64,000 bases of DNA from Curtobacterium guangdongense (GCF_049341845.1 NZ_JBMPIT010000005.1:62001-126000), one strand, 5' to 3'; shown: positions 16,747-25,380, counted from the stretch's first letter. Notes: generated by a model not told the origin, from the sequence alone. Numbers and translations are program-made.

Positions 16747-17169
16747 ATGGCCAGGACCCGTCGACAGCCCAGCGAGCGCATCCTCATCGCGGGGAGCTCC
16801 GACGACCTCGTCGAGATCCACCGCCTGCTGCTCGACCTCCCCGAGAACGCGTACGGCCAGGTCTTCGTCGAGGTCGCCCTCGACGAGCAGGTCCGCTTCC
16901 TCCCGGCGCCCCCGCGGGTGACGGTCACGTGGCTGGTCCGCAGCGCCCGCGCGTCCGCCGTCGCCCCGCTGGTCTTCGCCGACCACGGGGAGGCCCTCGC
17001 CGCGGCCGTCATCGGCTGGGCCGCCGAGTGGTGCGTCGCCGACTGCGAGCCGCGGACGACGGTCTGGATCGGCTGCGCGGACAGCCCGTGGGTCGAGCAG
17101 ACCCGTGCAGCGGTGCAGCTCGAACTGACCGACGCCGGCCAGCAGGTCCAGGTGGAGTACGGCGGGTAA
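16747..17169 (+). CDS. Small SIP-domain-like protein under iron-box control
   Basis: 140 residues from ATG 16747, probably leaderless. The sequence resembles the C-terminal NAD(P)-binding half of siderophore-interacting proteins: RILIAGSSDDLVEIHRLLLD, then YGQVFVEVALDEQV, then VTWLVRSA. The FAD-binding half is absent, so it cannot be a complete ferric-siderophore reductase on its own. The iron box in front argues for a role in iron acquisition, perhaps with a separate reductase. No catalytic residues can be assigned. Confidence 0.72.
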   Translation: MARTRRQPSERILIAGSSDDLVEIHRLLLDLPENAYGQVFVEVALDEQVRFLPAPPRVTVTWLVRSARASAVAPLVFADHGEALAAAVIGWAAEWCVADCEPRTTVWIGCADSPWVEQTRAAVQLELTDAGQQVQVEYGG

Positions 17170-17184
17170 GGTCAGCCTGTGCTT
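17166..17184 (+). promoter_or_regulatory. Weak DtxR-like site and TAAGGT hexamer before dps
   Basis: TAAGGTCAGCCTGTGCTTC matches the DtxR consensus at about 14 of 19 positions, but only its left half is good and it is not palindromic. TAAGGT could also be a -10 hexamer. Iron control of Dps is known in some actinobacteria. The call is tentative. Confidence 0.25.
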
Positions 17185-17279
17185 CCTTGCGCCGTTCAAG
17201 AAAGCGGAGCAAGGTTGTCCCATCGGCGGGACCGGAGCACGAGATCCGGTCGCGCCCACGAGGTAGGAGGAAGCAGCAC

Positions 17280-17777
17280 ATGACCACGAGCACGACCACC
17301 CCGAACACCACGTCCCCGTTCTCGACGACGCCGGAGCTCGCAGCCGGTGTCGCACAGTTCCTCGCCCCGGTCGTCATCGACCTCGAGGCGCTCGTCGTCA
17401 ACGGCAAGCAGGCGCACTGGCACGTGCGCGGCCGGAACTTCGTCGGTGTCCACGAGCTGCTCGACGACATCGTCGCCCACGCGCAGGAGTACGCCGACCT
17501 CGCCGCGGAGCGCATCGTCGCCCTCGGGCTGCCGGTCGACTCGCGCATCGCGACCGTCGCCGCGAACACCACGATCCCGGCGCTGTCCGAGGGCTTCCAG
17601 AACTCCGACGTCACCATCACCGAGGTCATCGCCGACATCGACGCCGCGCTCGCGCAGGTCCGTCGTGCGGTCGAGGGACTCGACGAGGTCGACCTCAACA
17701 GCCAGGACGTCGTCATCGAGATCGAGCGCGGTCTGACCAAGGACCGCTGGTTCCTGCAGGCGCACCTCGCGGCCTGA
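17280..17777 (+). CDS. dps: Dps-family DNA-protecting ferritin-like protein
   Basis: 165 residues from ATG 17280 with GTAGGAGG upstream. The Thr-rich N-terminal tail (1-18) is followed by the four-helix Dps fold. The ferroxidase ligands are in KQAHWHVRG (His46/His48) and the DDIVAHAQEYADLAAERI helix (Asp/Glu ligands). Dps forms dodecamers that oxidise and store iron and shield DNA during stress. It lies directly after the iron-box gene. A long terminator hairpin follows. Confidence 0.93.
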   Translation: MTTSTTTPNTTSPFSTTPELAAGVAQFLAPVVIDLEALVVNGKQAHWHVRGRNFVGVHELLDDIVAHAQEYADLAAERIVALGLPVDSRIATVAANTTIPALSEGFQNSDVTITEVIADIDAALAQVRRAVEGLDEVDLNSQDVVIEIERGLTKDRWFLQAHLAA

Positions 17778-17795
17778 GACCCAGCGATCTCCCGG

Positions 17796-17833
17796 ACGGG
17801 AGGCCCGGTGCCGGCTGGCACCGGGCCTCCCGT
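17796..17833 (+). terminator. Terminator hairpin after dps
   Basis: A perfect 17-bp stem, 17796-17812 pairing with 17817-17833, closes a GGCT loop. The stem is very GC-rich. No T tract follows, as is common for actinobacterial terminators. Confidence 0.75.
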
Positions 17834-17853
17834 CATGCGTGTGGTCCCGTCCC

Positions 17854-17886
17854 GTTCACGCACCGGACCCCGCCGGTTCACCCGCC
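17854..17886 (+). promoter_or_regulatory. PHO-box-like 11-bp direct repeats before alkaline phosphatase
   Basis: GTTCACGCACC (17854-17864) and GTTCACCCGCC (17876-17886) are separated by exactly one 11-bp unit, GGACCCCGCCG. Streptomyces PhoP binds 11-nt direct repeats built around GTTCACC. Immediately downstream is a palindrome CTGTAC-CCCC-GTACAG (17886-17901). The position about 65 bp before the phosphatase start fits phosphate-starvation control. Confidence 0.6.
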
Positions 17887-17949
17887 TGTACCCCCGTACA
17901 GCCATCCTCGGATGGCACCCGTTCGGGGCGCATGACGAGGGGAACCGAC

Positions 17950-19641
17950 ATGGAACAGCACACACCGAAGCGCCGTCGGCGCGCGGCACTCGCGATCGGG
18001 GCCGTCGTCGTCGCCGCCGCGATCGCGCTTCCCGGCACCGCCGAGGCCGTCAGCCAACTCGCGCTCGACCAGCACGGTGGGGCACAACGAGCAGCGGGCG
18101 ACCAGACCCAGGCCGTCCGGCAGGCGATCAAGAACGCGAACGCGAAGAACGTGATCCTGCTCATCGGCGACGGGATGGGCGACTCCGAGATCACGGTCGC
18201 GCGCAACTACGAGTACGGCGCCGCCGGTCGCCTGCCCGGGCTCGACGCGCTCCCGCTGACGGGGTCGTACACGACGTACTCGCTCGTGAAGGACGGTGCG
18301 GACAAGGGCAAGCCCGACTACGTCACCGACTCGGCGGCATCCGGCAGCGCCTGGGCGACCGGCACCAAGACCTACGACGGCGCGATCTCGGTCGACATCG
18401 ACGGTGCACCGCAGCAGACCCTCCTCGAGCTGGCGAAGGCGAACGGCCTGCGCACCGGCAACGTCTCGACGGCGGAGATCCAGGACGCCACCCCTGCGGT
18501 GCAGGTCGCCCACGTCGGCGCCCGGAGCTGCTACGGACCGGACACCGCGTCGTGCGGGTCGGACGCGCTGCAGAACGGCGGGCTCGGGTCGATCAGCGAG
18601 CAGCTGCTGAACGCCCGTCCCGACGTCACGCTCGGCGGTGGCTCGGCGAGCTTCACCCAGACGGCCAAGGCCGGGCAGTACGCGGGCAAGACGCTCTTCG
18701 ACCAGGCAGGTGCACGCGGCTACCAGGTGGTCGACGACGCCGCCGGGCTCGCCGGTGTGCGGAAGGCCGACCAGAAGCAGCCGCTGCTCGGTCTCTTCAC
18801 GCCGGGCAACTTCCCGACCCGCTACGCGCCGACGACGGCGACGGTGGGCGGAGCCGACCAGGCACCGGTGCGCTGCACGCCGAACCCGGCGCGCCTCGAC
18901 ACCGGCCTCTCGCTGCAGTCGCTGACGAACAAGTCGATCGGGCTGCTGAACCGCGGCGCGTCGAACGGCAAGGGCTTCTTCCTGCAGGTCGAGGGCGCGA
19001 GCATCGACAAGCAGGACCACGCCGCCGACGCGTGCGGCCAGATCGGCGAGACGATCGACTTCGACGAGGCCGTGCAGGCCGCGCTCGCGTTCGCCGAGAA
19101 GGACGGCAACACCCTCGTCATCGCGACCGCGGACCACGCGCACTCGAGCCAGATCGTCGACAACACCCCGCCGGCCTCGCTGTCCACCGCACTCGTCACG
19201 GCCGACGGCACGACGATGAAGGTCTCCTACGGCACGGCGGGCGCCGGTGCGTCCCAGCAGCACACCGGCACGCAGGTCCGGATCGCGGCCTCCGGTCCCG
19301 GCGCCGCGAACGTCGTCGGGCTCACCGACCAGAACGACACGTTCTTCACGATCTCCGACGGACTCCGGCTGAACGCCGACCTCGCCGCACTCAGCCGTGG
19401 CGCGCGGATCGACCTGTCCGTCGGGGCTCCTCGCCCGAACCAGCGGGTCGTGCTGACGGGCAGCCGGTTCGCCGGTGACCGCCAGGTGCGGGTCGCCGTC
19501 GGGTCGACCGACCTCGGCACGGTGGACGTCATCGACGGCACCGCAACCGTCTCGTGGCGGGCGACGAAGGGGTCGTCGACCGTGACCTTCACGGGCGTGC
19601 AGTCCGGCAAGCAGGCGTCGAAGCAGGTCCGCGTCCGCTGA
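17950..19641 (+). CDS. phoA: Secreted alkaline phosphatase (PhoA family)
   Basis: 563 residues from ATG 17950 (GAGGGGAA upstream). The Arg-rich signal peptide (1-33, ending GTAEA) is followed by the metal and catalytic motifs of PhoA: LLIGDGMGD (Asp74) and KPDYVTDSAASGSAWATG with nucleophile Ser128. EGASIDKQDHAAD and ATADHAHSS supply zinc ligands. The last 85 residues form an extra beta-rich domain (VGAPRPNQRVVLTGSRFAGD) that is not part of the minimal enzyme. It releases phosphate from organic esters outside the membrane. A PHO-box-like repeat precedes it. Confidence 0.93.
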   Translation: MEQHTPKRRRRAALAIGAVVVAAAIALPGTAEAVSQLALDQHGGAQRAAGDQTQAVRQAIKNANAKNVILLIGDGMGDSEITVARNYEYGAAGRLPGLDALPLTGSYTTYSLVKDGADKGKPDYVTDSAASGSAWATGTKTYDGAISVDIDGAPQQTLLELAKANGLRTGNVSTAEIQDATPAVQVAHVGARSCYGPDTASCGSDALQNGGLGSISEQLLNARPDVTLGGGSASFTQTAKAGQYAGKTLFDQAGARGYQVVDDAAGLAGVRKADQKQPLLGLFTPGNFPTRYAPTTATVGGADQAPVRCTPNPARLDTGLSLQSLTNKSIGLLNRGASNGKGFFLQVEGASIDKQDHAADACGQIGETIDFDEAVQAALAFAEKDGNTLVIATADHAHSSQIVDNTPPASLSTALVTADGTTMKVSYGTAGAGASQQHTGTQVRIAASGPGAANVVGLTDQNDTFFTISDGLRLNADLAALSRGARIDLSVGAPRPNQRVVLTGSRFAGDRQVRVAVGSTDLGTVDVIDGTATVSWRATKGSSTVTFTGVQSGKQASKQVRVR

Positions 19642-19679
19642 TCCCGCGGTGCGCACGGTCCGGCCTGGCCGGTGTCCGC

Positions 19680-20339
19680 TCAGGCGGGCCCGACCAGGCC
19701 GGACTCGTACGCCAGGACCACCGCGTGCACCCGGTCGCGGAGCTGGAGCTTCGCGAGGATCCGGCCGACGTGGGTCTTCACCGTCTGCTCGGCGATGTAC
19801 AGGTCGCCGGCGATCTCGGTGTTCGACCGGCCGCGGGCGACGAGCATGAAGACGTCGCGCTCGCGGTCCGTGAGCACGTCGAGCACGTGCTCGCGGGGTG
19901 TCGACGGCGGGGGAGCGGCGACGAAGGCCTCGACGAGGTGCCGGGTCACCCGCGGCGCGAGCAGCGCGTCGCCGGCGGCCACGGTGCGGACCGCCCCGAC
20001 GAGCTCGTCGGCACTGGCGTCCTTGAGCAGGAAGCCGCTCGCGCCGGCGCGGAGCGCGTCGAAGACGTAGTCGTCGATGTCGAACGTCGTCAGCATGAGG
20101 ACCCGGACCGGGGTGGCGGTCGGGGCGGCGAGCAGGCGGCGGGTCGCCTCGATGCCGTCGAGCTCGGGCATGCGGACGTCCATGAGCACCACGTCCGGCC
20201 GCAGCCGGATGCCGAGCGCGACCGCCTCCACGCCGTCGCCGGCCTCGGCGACCACCTCGACGTCGTCCTGGGCCTGCAGGATGGCGCGGAGCCCCATCCG
20301 GAACATCTGCTGGTCGTCGACCACCATCACACGGATCAT
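19680..20339 (-). CDS. NarL/LuxR-family response regulator
   Basis: 219 residues from ATG 20339, overlapping the kinase stop by 4 bp. Receiver domain with phospho-acceptor Asp54 in VVLMDVRMPE and conserved KDAS. The LuxR-type helix-turn-helix at about 155-215 contains LTDRERDVFMLVARGRSNTE. It is the partner of the adjacent NarL-type kinase. The target is unknown; the DedA gene in the same operon suggests an envelope signal. Confidence 0.92.
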   Translation of the reverse strand: MIRVMVVDDQQMFRMGLRAILQAQDDVEVVAEAGDGVEAVALGIRLRPDVVLMDVRMPELDGIEATRRLLAAPTATPVRVLMLTTFDIDDYVFDALRAGASGFLLKDASADELVGAVRTVAAGDALLAPRVTRHLVEAFVAAPPPSTPREHVLDVLTDRERDVFMLVARGRSNTEIAGDLYIAEQTVKTHVGRILAKLQLRDRVHAVVLAYESGLVGPA

Positions 20340-21571
20340 CGGGTCCCCCCGTCGGTGTGCACCGGGTCGTCAGCGTGCACCGGGTCGTCGGCGTGCACCG
20401 GGAGGTCCGCGACGACCCGGAACCCGCCGTCGGTCGTGGGACCGTGGTCGATCGTGCCGCCGACGGCGGTGACCCGCTCGCGCATGCCGGCGAGGCCGAA
20501 GCCACCGTCGTCCGGCGGAGCGGGCGGGACGCCCTGGACGTCGGGAGCGGCGTTGGTGACCGTTACCCGGAGACGCGAGCCGTGCCTCCCGACCGTCACG
20601 ACGGTGGACGCGCCGGACGCGTGCCGGGCGACGTTGCCGAGCGCCTCCTGCACGACCCGGTACGCGGTCAGCTCGGTGAGCCGGCCGACCCCGCTGTCGT
20701 CACCGACGTCGAGCGTCACCGGGATGCCTGCCGCACGCGTCGCGGTGACCAGCGTCGGCAGGTCGACGAGCCGCGGTTGCGGCGCACGCTCCGCATCCTC
20801 GTCGCCGCGGAGCGTGCCGAGCAGCTGACGCATCTCGCGGAGCGCCGTGCGCGACGTCTCCGCGATGGCCGCGAACTCGGCTCGCGCGCCGTCCGGCAGG
20901 TCGGCCACCCGGTACGGCGCGGACTCGGCCTGCATGTGCACGACGGACATGCTGTGCGCCACGACGTCGTGCAGCTCGCGGGCGATGCGTGCGCGCTCCT
21001 CGACCGAGCGACGGCGGGCCTGCTCCGTGTCGGCGTCGCGGCGTGCTGCGTCGAGCTCGGCGCGGATCGACCGCCGCTGCCCGATCACGACCGCGGCCGC
21101 CGAGAGGATGAGCGTGTCGCCGGCGGACACGACGAAGCTCGCGGTCCAGACGTCCGCCTGGTCCCACCGGCCGGGGGAGACGGCGACGAGGACGAGCGGG
21201 ATCACCGTCGCGGCGCCCCAGACGATCGCCGTGAGCCGCCAGGTGGTGCGCACACCGAGCACGACGAGGAGGACGCTCAGGCCGATGATGCCCGTGACGG
21301 GGACGGGCCATGGGCCGGCTGCGGACCCCGCGGTGAGCAACCCGAGCGCTCCGAGTGCGGCCAGGTGCAGGACGGCGGCGGTGCGCGGGACCCACGGCGC
21401 GATGCCGATCGTGAGGCTGAGGACGGCCGAGACGAGCATCGCGAGCGGGACCGGCACGTCGTAGACCACGGCCGTGACCGGCGCGGCGACGGCGAACAGG
21501 GAGCCGGCGACGACCACCAGGCCGATGCGCATCGCGAGCACCTGCCAGGCGGGTCGGGGTGCTGGGGTCAC
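20336..21571 (-). CDS. NarL-type sensor histidine kinase
   Basis: 411 residues from GTG 21571, overlapping the DedA stop. The N-terminal half has five or six transmembrane helices. HisKA_3 follows with phospho-His in ARIARELHDVVAHSMSVV (about 215), then an ATPase domain with EALGNVARHASGAS and the FGLAGMRERV box. The C-terminus carries a six-residue repeat, DDPVHA, about 2.5 times, encoded by an 18-bp tandem DNA repeat; this tail is outside the ATPase fold and looks recent. Confidence 0.92.
   Translation of the reverse strand: MTPAPRPAWQVLAMRIGLVVVAGSLFAVAAPVTAVVYDVPVPLAMLVSAVLSLTIGIAPWVPRTAAVLHLAALGALGLLTAGSAAGPWPVPVTGIIGLSVLLVVLGVRTTWRLTAIVWGAATVIPLVLVAVSPGRWDQADVWTASFVVSAGDTLILSAAAVVIGQRRSIRAELDAARRDADTEQARRRSVEERARIARELHDVVAHSMSVVHMQAESAPYRVADLPDGARAEFAAIAETSRTALREMRQLLGTLRGDEDAERAPQPRLVDLPTLVTATRAAGIPVTLDVGDDSGVGRLTELTAYRVVQEALGNVARHASGASTVVTVGRHGSRLRVTVTNAAPDVQGVPPAPPDDGGFGLAGMRERVTAVGGTIDHGPTTDGGFRVVADLPVHADDPVHADDPVHTDGGTR
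20357..20408. repeat. 18-bp tandem repeat in kinase 3' end
   Basis: GTGCACCGGGTCGTCAGC (20357-20374) is followed by GTGCACCGGGTCGTCGGC (20375-20392) and a partial GTGCACCGGGAGGTCC. In frame on the minus strand it encodes the DDPVHA tail repeats. Confidence 0.8.
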
Positions 21572-22272
21572 GGGCGGACGATCTCTCCGGTGGTGCTGCG
21601 GGCGGTCACGGCCCTGGTGCTGGTGGCGGTCGTGCTGGTCTCGTCCGCGGCGGACTCGTGGGCGGCCGCGCGGGTCGCGCGTCTGCGGCCGAGCCTACCG
21701 ATCACGCGGTCGACGACGACACCGAGCAGCACCGCGATCGCCATCGACACGCCGGCTGCGACGAGGGGTTCGTGCAGCACGCTCGACGTTGCGAGGGCGA
21801 TGCCGATGGAGGTCGCCGCCCAGGCGAAGCCGGCGATCGTGCTGATCGCGAGGAACCGCCGGTAGGGCAGCCGTGTCGCCCCCGCGGTCGTGTTGACGGC
21901 CACCCGACCGACCGGGATGTAGCGGCCGACCAGGATCAGGCTGGCGGAGCGCCGCTGCATCTGGCGCTGTGCGAAGGCGAAGGCCGCGGCGACCTTCGGC
22001 CGACGTGCATCCGCGAGCCGTGCGAGACCGACGCGCCGGCCGATCCAGTAGGCGATCGAGTCGCCCGCGACGGCACCCAGCGCCGCCGCGACGAGGACCC
22101 CGGCCAGCAGCGGGCTGCCGGTCGTGGCCGCGACGGCGGCGATCGCGACGAGGGCGGCCTCGCTGGGGACCGGTGGGAAGAACCCGTCGACCAGGCACAG
22201 GGCGAACAGCACGACGAAGACGAGCGGGCTGGCGGCGAGGTCCACCACGAGCGGGGTGAGCTGGTCGAACAC
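21568..22272 (-). CDS. DedA-family membrane protein
   Basis: 234 residues from GTG 22272, with AGGAG about 8 nt upstream on the minus strand; the longer frame has no signal. Helices cover about 12-32, 40-65, 130-155 and 165-190. The family motif region reads DGFFPPVPSEAALVAIAA, then DSIAYWIGRRVG, then GRYIPVGRVAVNTTAG with the conserved Arg. DedA proteins flip or move undecaprenyl or other lipids and help maintain membrane potential. A polar tail of about 35 residues follows. It shares overlaps with the two-component genes, so one operon is likely. Confidence 0.88.
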   Translation of the reverse strand: MFDQLTPLVVDLAASPLVFVVLFALCLVDGFFPPVPSEAALVAIAAVAATTGSPLLAGVLVAAALGAVAGDSIAYWIGRRVGLARLADARRPKVAAAFAFAQRQMQRRSASLILVGRYIPVGRVAVNTTAGATRLPYRRFLAISTIAGFAWAATSIGIALATSSVLHEPLVAAGVSMAIAVLLGVVVDRVIGRLGRRRATRAAAHESAADETSTTATSTRAVTARSTTGEIVRP

Positions 22273-22393
22273 GGCGGGCTCCTGTCCGTCGGCGACGCTC
22301 GCCGACGGTGTCGACGCTACGGAGCCGCCGACGCGCTGCCATCCCACTGCGGGGCCCACCGCCCCCTACCCGGGTATGACTTCCGCGGTCGGT

Positions 22394-23893
22394 TCAGTCG
22401 GCCTCACCCCGTGCGGTCTCCCGGATCCGCCGCACGACCGCGCTCGTGGATTGCTCCGGGACGTAGTCGACCATCACCACCTCGCCGCCGTAGGCACGGA
22501 CCACCTCGGTCTCGCGCAGCATCTCCGGCGAGTAGTCGCCGCCCTTGACGTAGACGTCGGGGCGGACCCGTTCGAGCAGCGGGATCGGGGTGTCCGTGGC
22601 GAAGACGGTCACGAGGTCGACGCAGGCGAGGGCAGCGAGGACGCCTGCCCGGTCCTCCGCGGTGTTGATCGGCCGCTCCGGGCCCTTCAGCCGCCGCACC
22701 GAGTCGTCGTCGTTGAGCGCCACGACGAGCAGGTCGCCGAGCTCCTTCGCCTGTCGCAGGTAGGTGGTGTGGCCGCGGTGGACGACGTCGAAGCAGCCGT
22801 TCGTGAACACGACCCGCCGTCCCTGCTCGCGGGCGAGTCCGACCGCGGCGGCGAGCTCGTCGTGGTCGACCACGGTCTCCGCCGGCGCCTCGACCGACGC
22901 GAGGAGCGCGGCGGTGTCGCACGTGGAGGTCCCGGCCTCGCGGACGACGACGTCCGCCGCTGCCTGCGCGAACGCCACGGCCGCCCGGGCGTCGCAGCCC
23001 GCGGCGAGGGCGATGCTCGCCGCGGCACAGAACGTGTCCCCGGCGCCGGACGCCTGCTGCTCGGACGCCGGCGTGGCGCGGGTGCGGTGCCCGGTCCCGT
23101 TGCCGGTCCCGGTGCCGGCTCCGGCCACGAGGAGGACCGATCCGTCGCGGTCGAGCGTGACGGCGGCGGCCCGCGCTCCGGTGACCCGGAGCACGTCCCC
23201 GTGCGCTGCGATCACGGCGCCGGCACGATCGGCCCCCTGACCGAGGTCGGACCCCAAGAGCGCCGCCGTCTCCGCCGCATTCGGCGTGACGAGGTCCGGG
23301 CGCAGGTCGTGCCACCCGCGGAGGTCGTGCGCGTCCACGACGACGACGGCGGGGCGATCGCCGTTGAGCACGGGCAGGACGGTCTCCGGCGAGACGCCGA
23401 GGCCGTAGTCGCAGACGATCGCGGCGTCGGCACCGTGCAGCGCGCGCCCGATCGCGGCGGCGAGCTGCTCTCGGTGGGCGGTGGTCGGCGCACCGGCGAG
23501 CTCGTCGACCCGGACGACGACGCGGTCGCCGCCGACGATGCGCGTCTTCGTGGTGGTCGTCGCGCCGGGGACGGCGAGGAGGTGGGTCGTGTCCACGCCG
23601 GCGACGTCGAGGCGGGCGCGGAGCACCGAGCCGGCCTCGTCGTCGCCGATGATCCCGACGAGGACCACGCGGGCGCCGAGGGCACGGGCGTTCACCGCGG
23701 TGTTCGCGGCGCCACCGGGGACCGCGATCGTCTCGGTGACGCGGACGACCGGTGCCGGCGCCTCGCGCGAGACGCGTTCCGCCTCGCCGATCGTCCAGCG
23801 GTCGAGGATGGGGTCGCCGATCACGACCACGAGCGGGTCGCGGTCGTCGATCCTGGCGACGACGTCGCGGATGAGCCGGACGTCGGCGGTCAC
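22394..23893 (-). CDS. hldE: Bifunctional heptose 7-phosphate kinase / heptose 1-phosphate adenylyltransferase (copy 1)
   Basis: 499 residues, GTG start overlapping the aldehyde dehydrogenase stop. The PfkB-type kinase domain (about 10-325) carries PGGAANTAVNARALG and the catalytic ASGAGDTFCAAAS. The nucleotidyltransferase domain (about 350-490) has FTNGCFDVVHRGH and VKGGDYSPEML. In Gram-negatives HldE makes D-glycero-beta-D-manno-heptose 1,7-bisphosphate and later ADP-heptose. Both halves look intact. A Gly/Thr-rich insertion (GTGTGNGTGHRTRAT) sits before the GAGD motif. A second copy lies about 5 kb away. Confidence 0.9.
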   Translation of the reverse strand: MTADVRLIRDVVARIDDRDPLVVVIGDPILDRWTIGEAERVSREAPAPVVRVTETIAVPGGAANTAVNARALGARVVLVGIIGDDEAGSVLRARLDVAGVDTTHLLAVPGATTTTKTRIVGGDRVVVRVDELAGAPTTAHREQLAAAIGRALHGADAAIVCDYGLGVSPETVLPVLNGDRPAVVVVDAHDLRGWHDLRPDLVTPNAAETAALLGSDLGQGADRAGAVIAAHGDVLRVTGARAAAVTLDRDGSVLLVAGAGTGTGNGTGHRTRATPASEQQASGAGDTFCAAASIALAAGCDARAAVAFAQAAADVVVREAGTSTCDTAALLASVEAPAETVVDHDELAAAVGLAREQGRRVVFTNGCFDVVHRGHTTYLRQAKELGDLLVVALNDDDSVRRLKGPERPINTAEDRAGVLAALACVDLVTVFATDTPIPLLERVRPDVYVKGGDYSPEMLRETEVVRAYGGEVVMVDYVPEQSTSAVVRRIRETARGEAD

Positions 23894-25380
23894 CGGTCGT
23901 ACCCCTCGGCGGCGGCGGTGTCGGCGGGGCGCTCGTCGGCGGGGTGTCCGTCGGCGGGGCGCTCGTCGGCGGGGCGCTTGTCGGCGCTGGTGGTCCGTGG
24001 GGCCGGTTCCAGGTGGACCACCGTGGTCGTGGTCATCTCGTCCAGCAGGTGCGGACCGTAGCCGAACCCGGATCCGGACGCGCCGCGGGGCTCGGCACTG
24101 CCACCGGGTGCGCCGCCGAAGACGGCGTTCACCTTCACCGTCCCGACGGGCAGCGTCGCGGCGGCCAGGAGGGCGTTGCCGGTGTCGGCCGTGAGCACGG
24201 TCGCCGCGAGGCCGTACCGGTCGGCGGCGGCGAGACGGAGACCCTCGTCGAAGCTGTCGACGACGCGCACCGGCGCGATCGGGCCGAAGGTCTCCTCGGT
24301 CATGGCGAGCGCGTCGTCGGGCACGTCGGTGAGCACGGTGGCCGGGTAGGAGGAGCCGACACCGTCGGGCACCACGCCGCCGGTCCGGACGGTCGCACCA
24401 CGACCGACCGCGTCGTCGACGTGCTGCTGGACGAGCACCCGGAGCCGCTCGTCGACCAGGGGACCGAACTCGGACGCGGGGGCGGCCGTGCGGGCGTCCG
24501 CCTCGGCGACGAGCGCGCCGACGAACGCCTCGGCGACGTCCCGGTGGACGTAGATGCGCTCGACGCTCGTGCAGATCTGGCCGGTGTTCGCGAACGCCCC
24601 GAGCGCTGCTTGCGCGGCGGCCCAGGTCGGATCGACGCCGGCGTCGACCACGAGCGCGTCGTTGCCGCCGTTCTCGCGGATCACGTGGGCGCGTGTGGTG
24701 GCGGCGACCGCGGTGAGCCGGTCCCCGGTCGCGGTGGAGCCGACGTGCGCGTAGACCGCGATGCCGTCCTCGGCGAGCAGCGCCTCGCCGGTCGCCGCGT
24801 CACCGTCGACCCCGACGAGGACCCCCTCCGGCAGGACCTCGGCGAGGAGTGCGTTGAGGCGCTGGATCGTGGCCGGGCACCGCTCGCTGCCCTTGTGCAC
24901 GACGGTGTTGCCGGTGACGACCGCTGCGCCGACGATGCCCAGCGCGACGGCGACGGGGTCGTTCCACGGGGTGAGCGCGAGGACGACGCCGCGGGGGTGC
25001 GGCACGGTCCAGTCCACGGCACCGTGCTGTCCTCGCAAGGACTCGCCGCGGTGCAGCGGACCGAGCTCCGCGTACTGCAGGAGCGTGCCGATGCCGGCCT
25101 CCACACCGCCGAGCGCGTCGCCGGGGACCTTGCCCGTCTCGCGGGTGTTCAGGTCGGCGAGCTCGACGGCGTGCGCGCGGAGGTGCTCGGCGGCATCGCG
25201 GAGCAGCGCACCACGGTCCGCCGGGGCGGTCCTCGACCAGGCCGGGAACGCAACGCGTGCCGTGGCGACCGCGTCCCGGATCTCGTCGGCGGTCGCCGCG
25301 GTGGTCGTCGACGCGACCGATCCGGTGACGGGGTCGAGGACGACGATCCGGTCGGTCGTGGTGGGGGCTTCGAGCGTCAT
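23890..25380 (-). CDS. Aldehyde dehydrogenase family protein with repeat tail
   Basis: 496 residues from ATG 25380, with GGAAGGACC upstream. It has TPWNDPVAVALG for NAD(P) binding, the general-base region IRENGGND in place of the common ELGG, and the catalytic Cys in FANTGQICTS. The terminal TVKVNAVFGGAPGG matches the family. After the fold ends (about residue 465) comes a pentapeptide repeat (ADKRP, ADERP, ADGHP, ADERP) encoded by a 15-bp DNA repeat. It oxidises an unknown aldehyde. Its operon with hldE suggests a sugar-derived substrate, but that is inference. Confidence 0.88.
   Translation of the reverse strand: MTLEAPTTTDRIVVLDPVTGSVASTTTAATADEIRDAVATARVAFPAWSRTAPADRGALLRDAAEHLRAHAVELADLNTRETGKVPGDALGGVEAGIGTLLQYAELGPLHRGESLRGQHGAVDWTVPHPRGVVLALTPWNDPVAVALGIVGAAVVTGNTVVHKGSERCPATIQRLNALLAEVLPEGVLVGVDGDAATGEALLAEDGIAVYAHVGSTATGDRLTAVAATTRAHVIRENGGNDALVVDAGVDPTWAAAQAALGAFANTGQICTSVERIYVHRDVAEAFVGALVAEADARTAAPASEFGPLVDERLRVLVQQHVDDAVGRGATVRTGGVVPDGVGSSYPATVLTDVPDDALAMTEETFGPIAPVRVVDSFDEGLRLAAADRYGLAATVLTADTGNALLAAATLPVGTVKVNAVFGGAPGGSAEPRGASGSGFGYGPHLLDEMTTTTVVHLEPAPRTTSADKRPADERPADGHPADERPADTAAAEGYDR
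23921..23980. repeat. 15-bp tandem repeat, four copies, in aldehyde dehydrogenase 3' end
   Basis: Units TCGGCGGGGCGCTCG (23921-23935), TCGGCGGGGTGTCCG, TCGGCGGGGCGCTCG and TCGGCGGGGCGCTTG (to 23980) follow without gaps. The unit length is a multiple of three, so the frame is kept and a charged pentapeptide repeat is added to the protein. Confidence 0.9.

Noticed and set aside
23921..23980. Considered as a CRISPR-like array, with the other tandem repeats
   Set aside because: Units follow each other with no spacers and lie inside or next to coding ends; no cas gene is present.
22124..24061. Plus-strand open frame of 645 codons opposite hldE and DedA
   Set aside because: The minus strand carries intact PfkB and nucleotidyltransferase motifs; the plus frame shows none.
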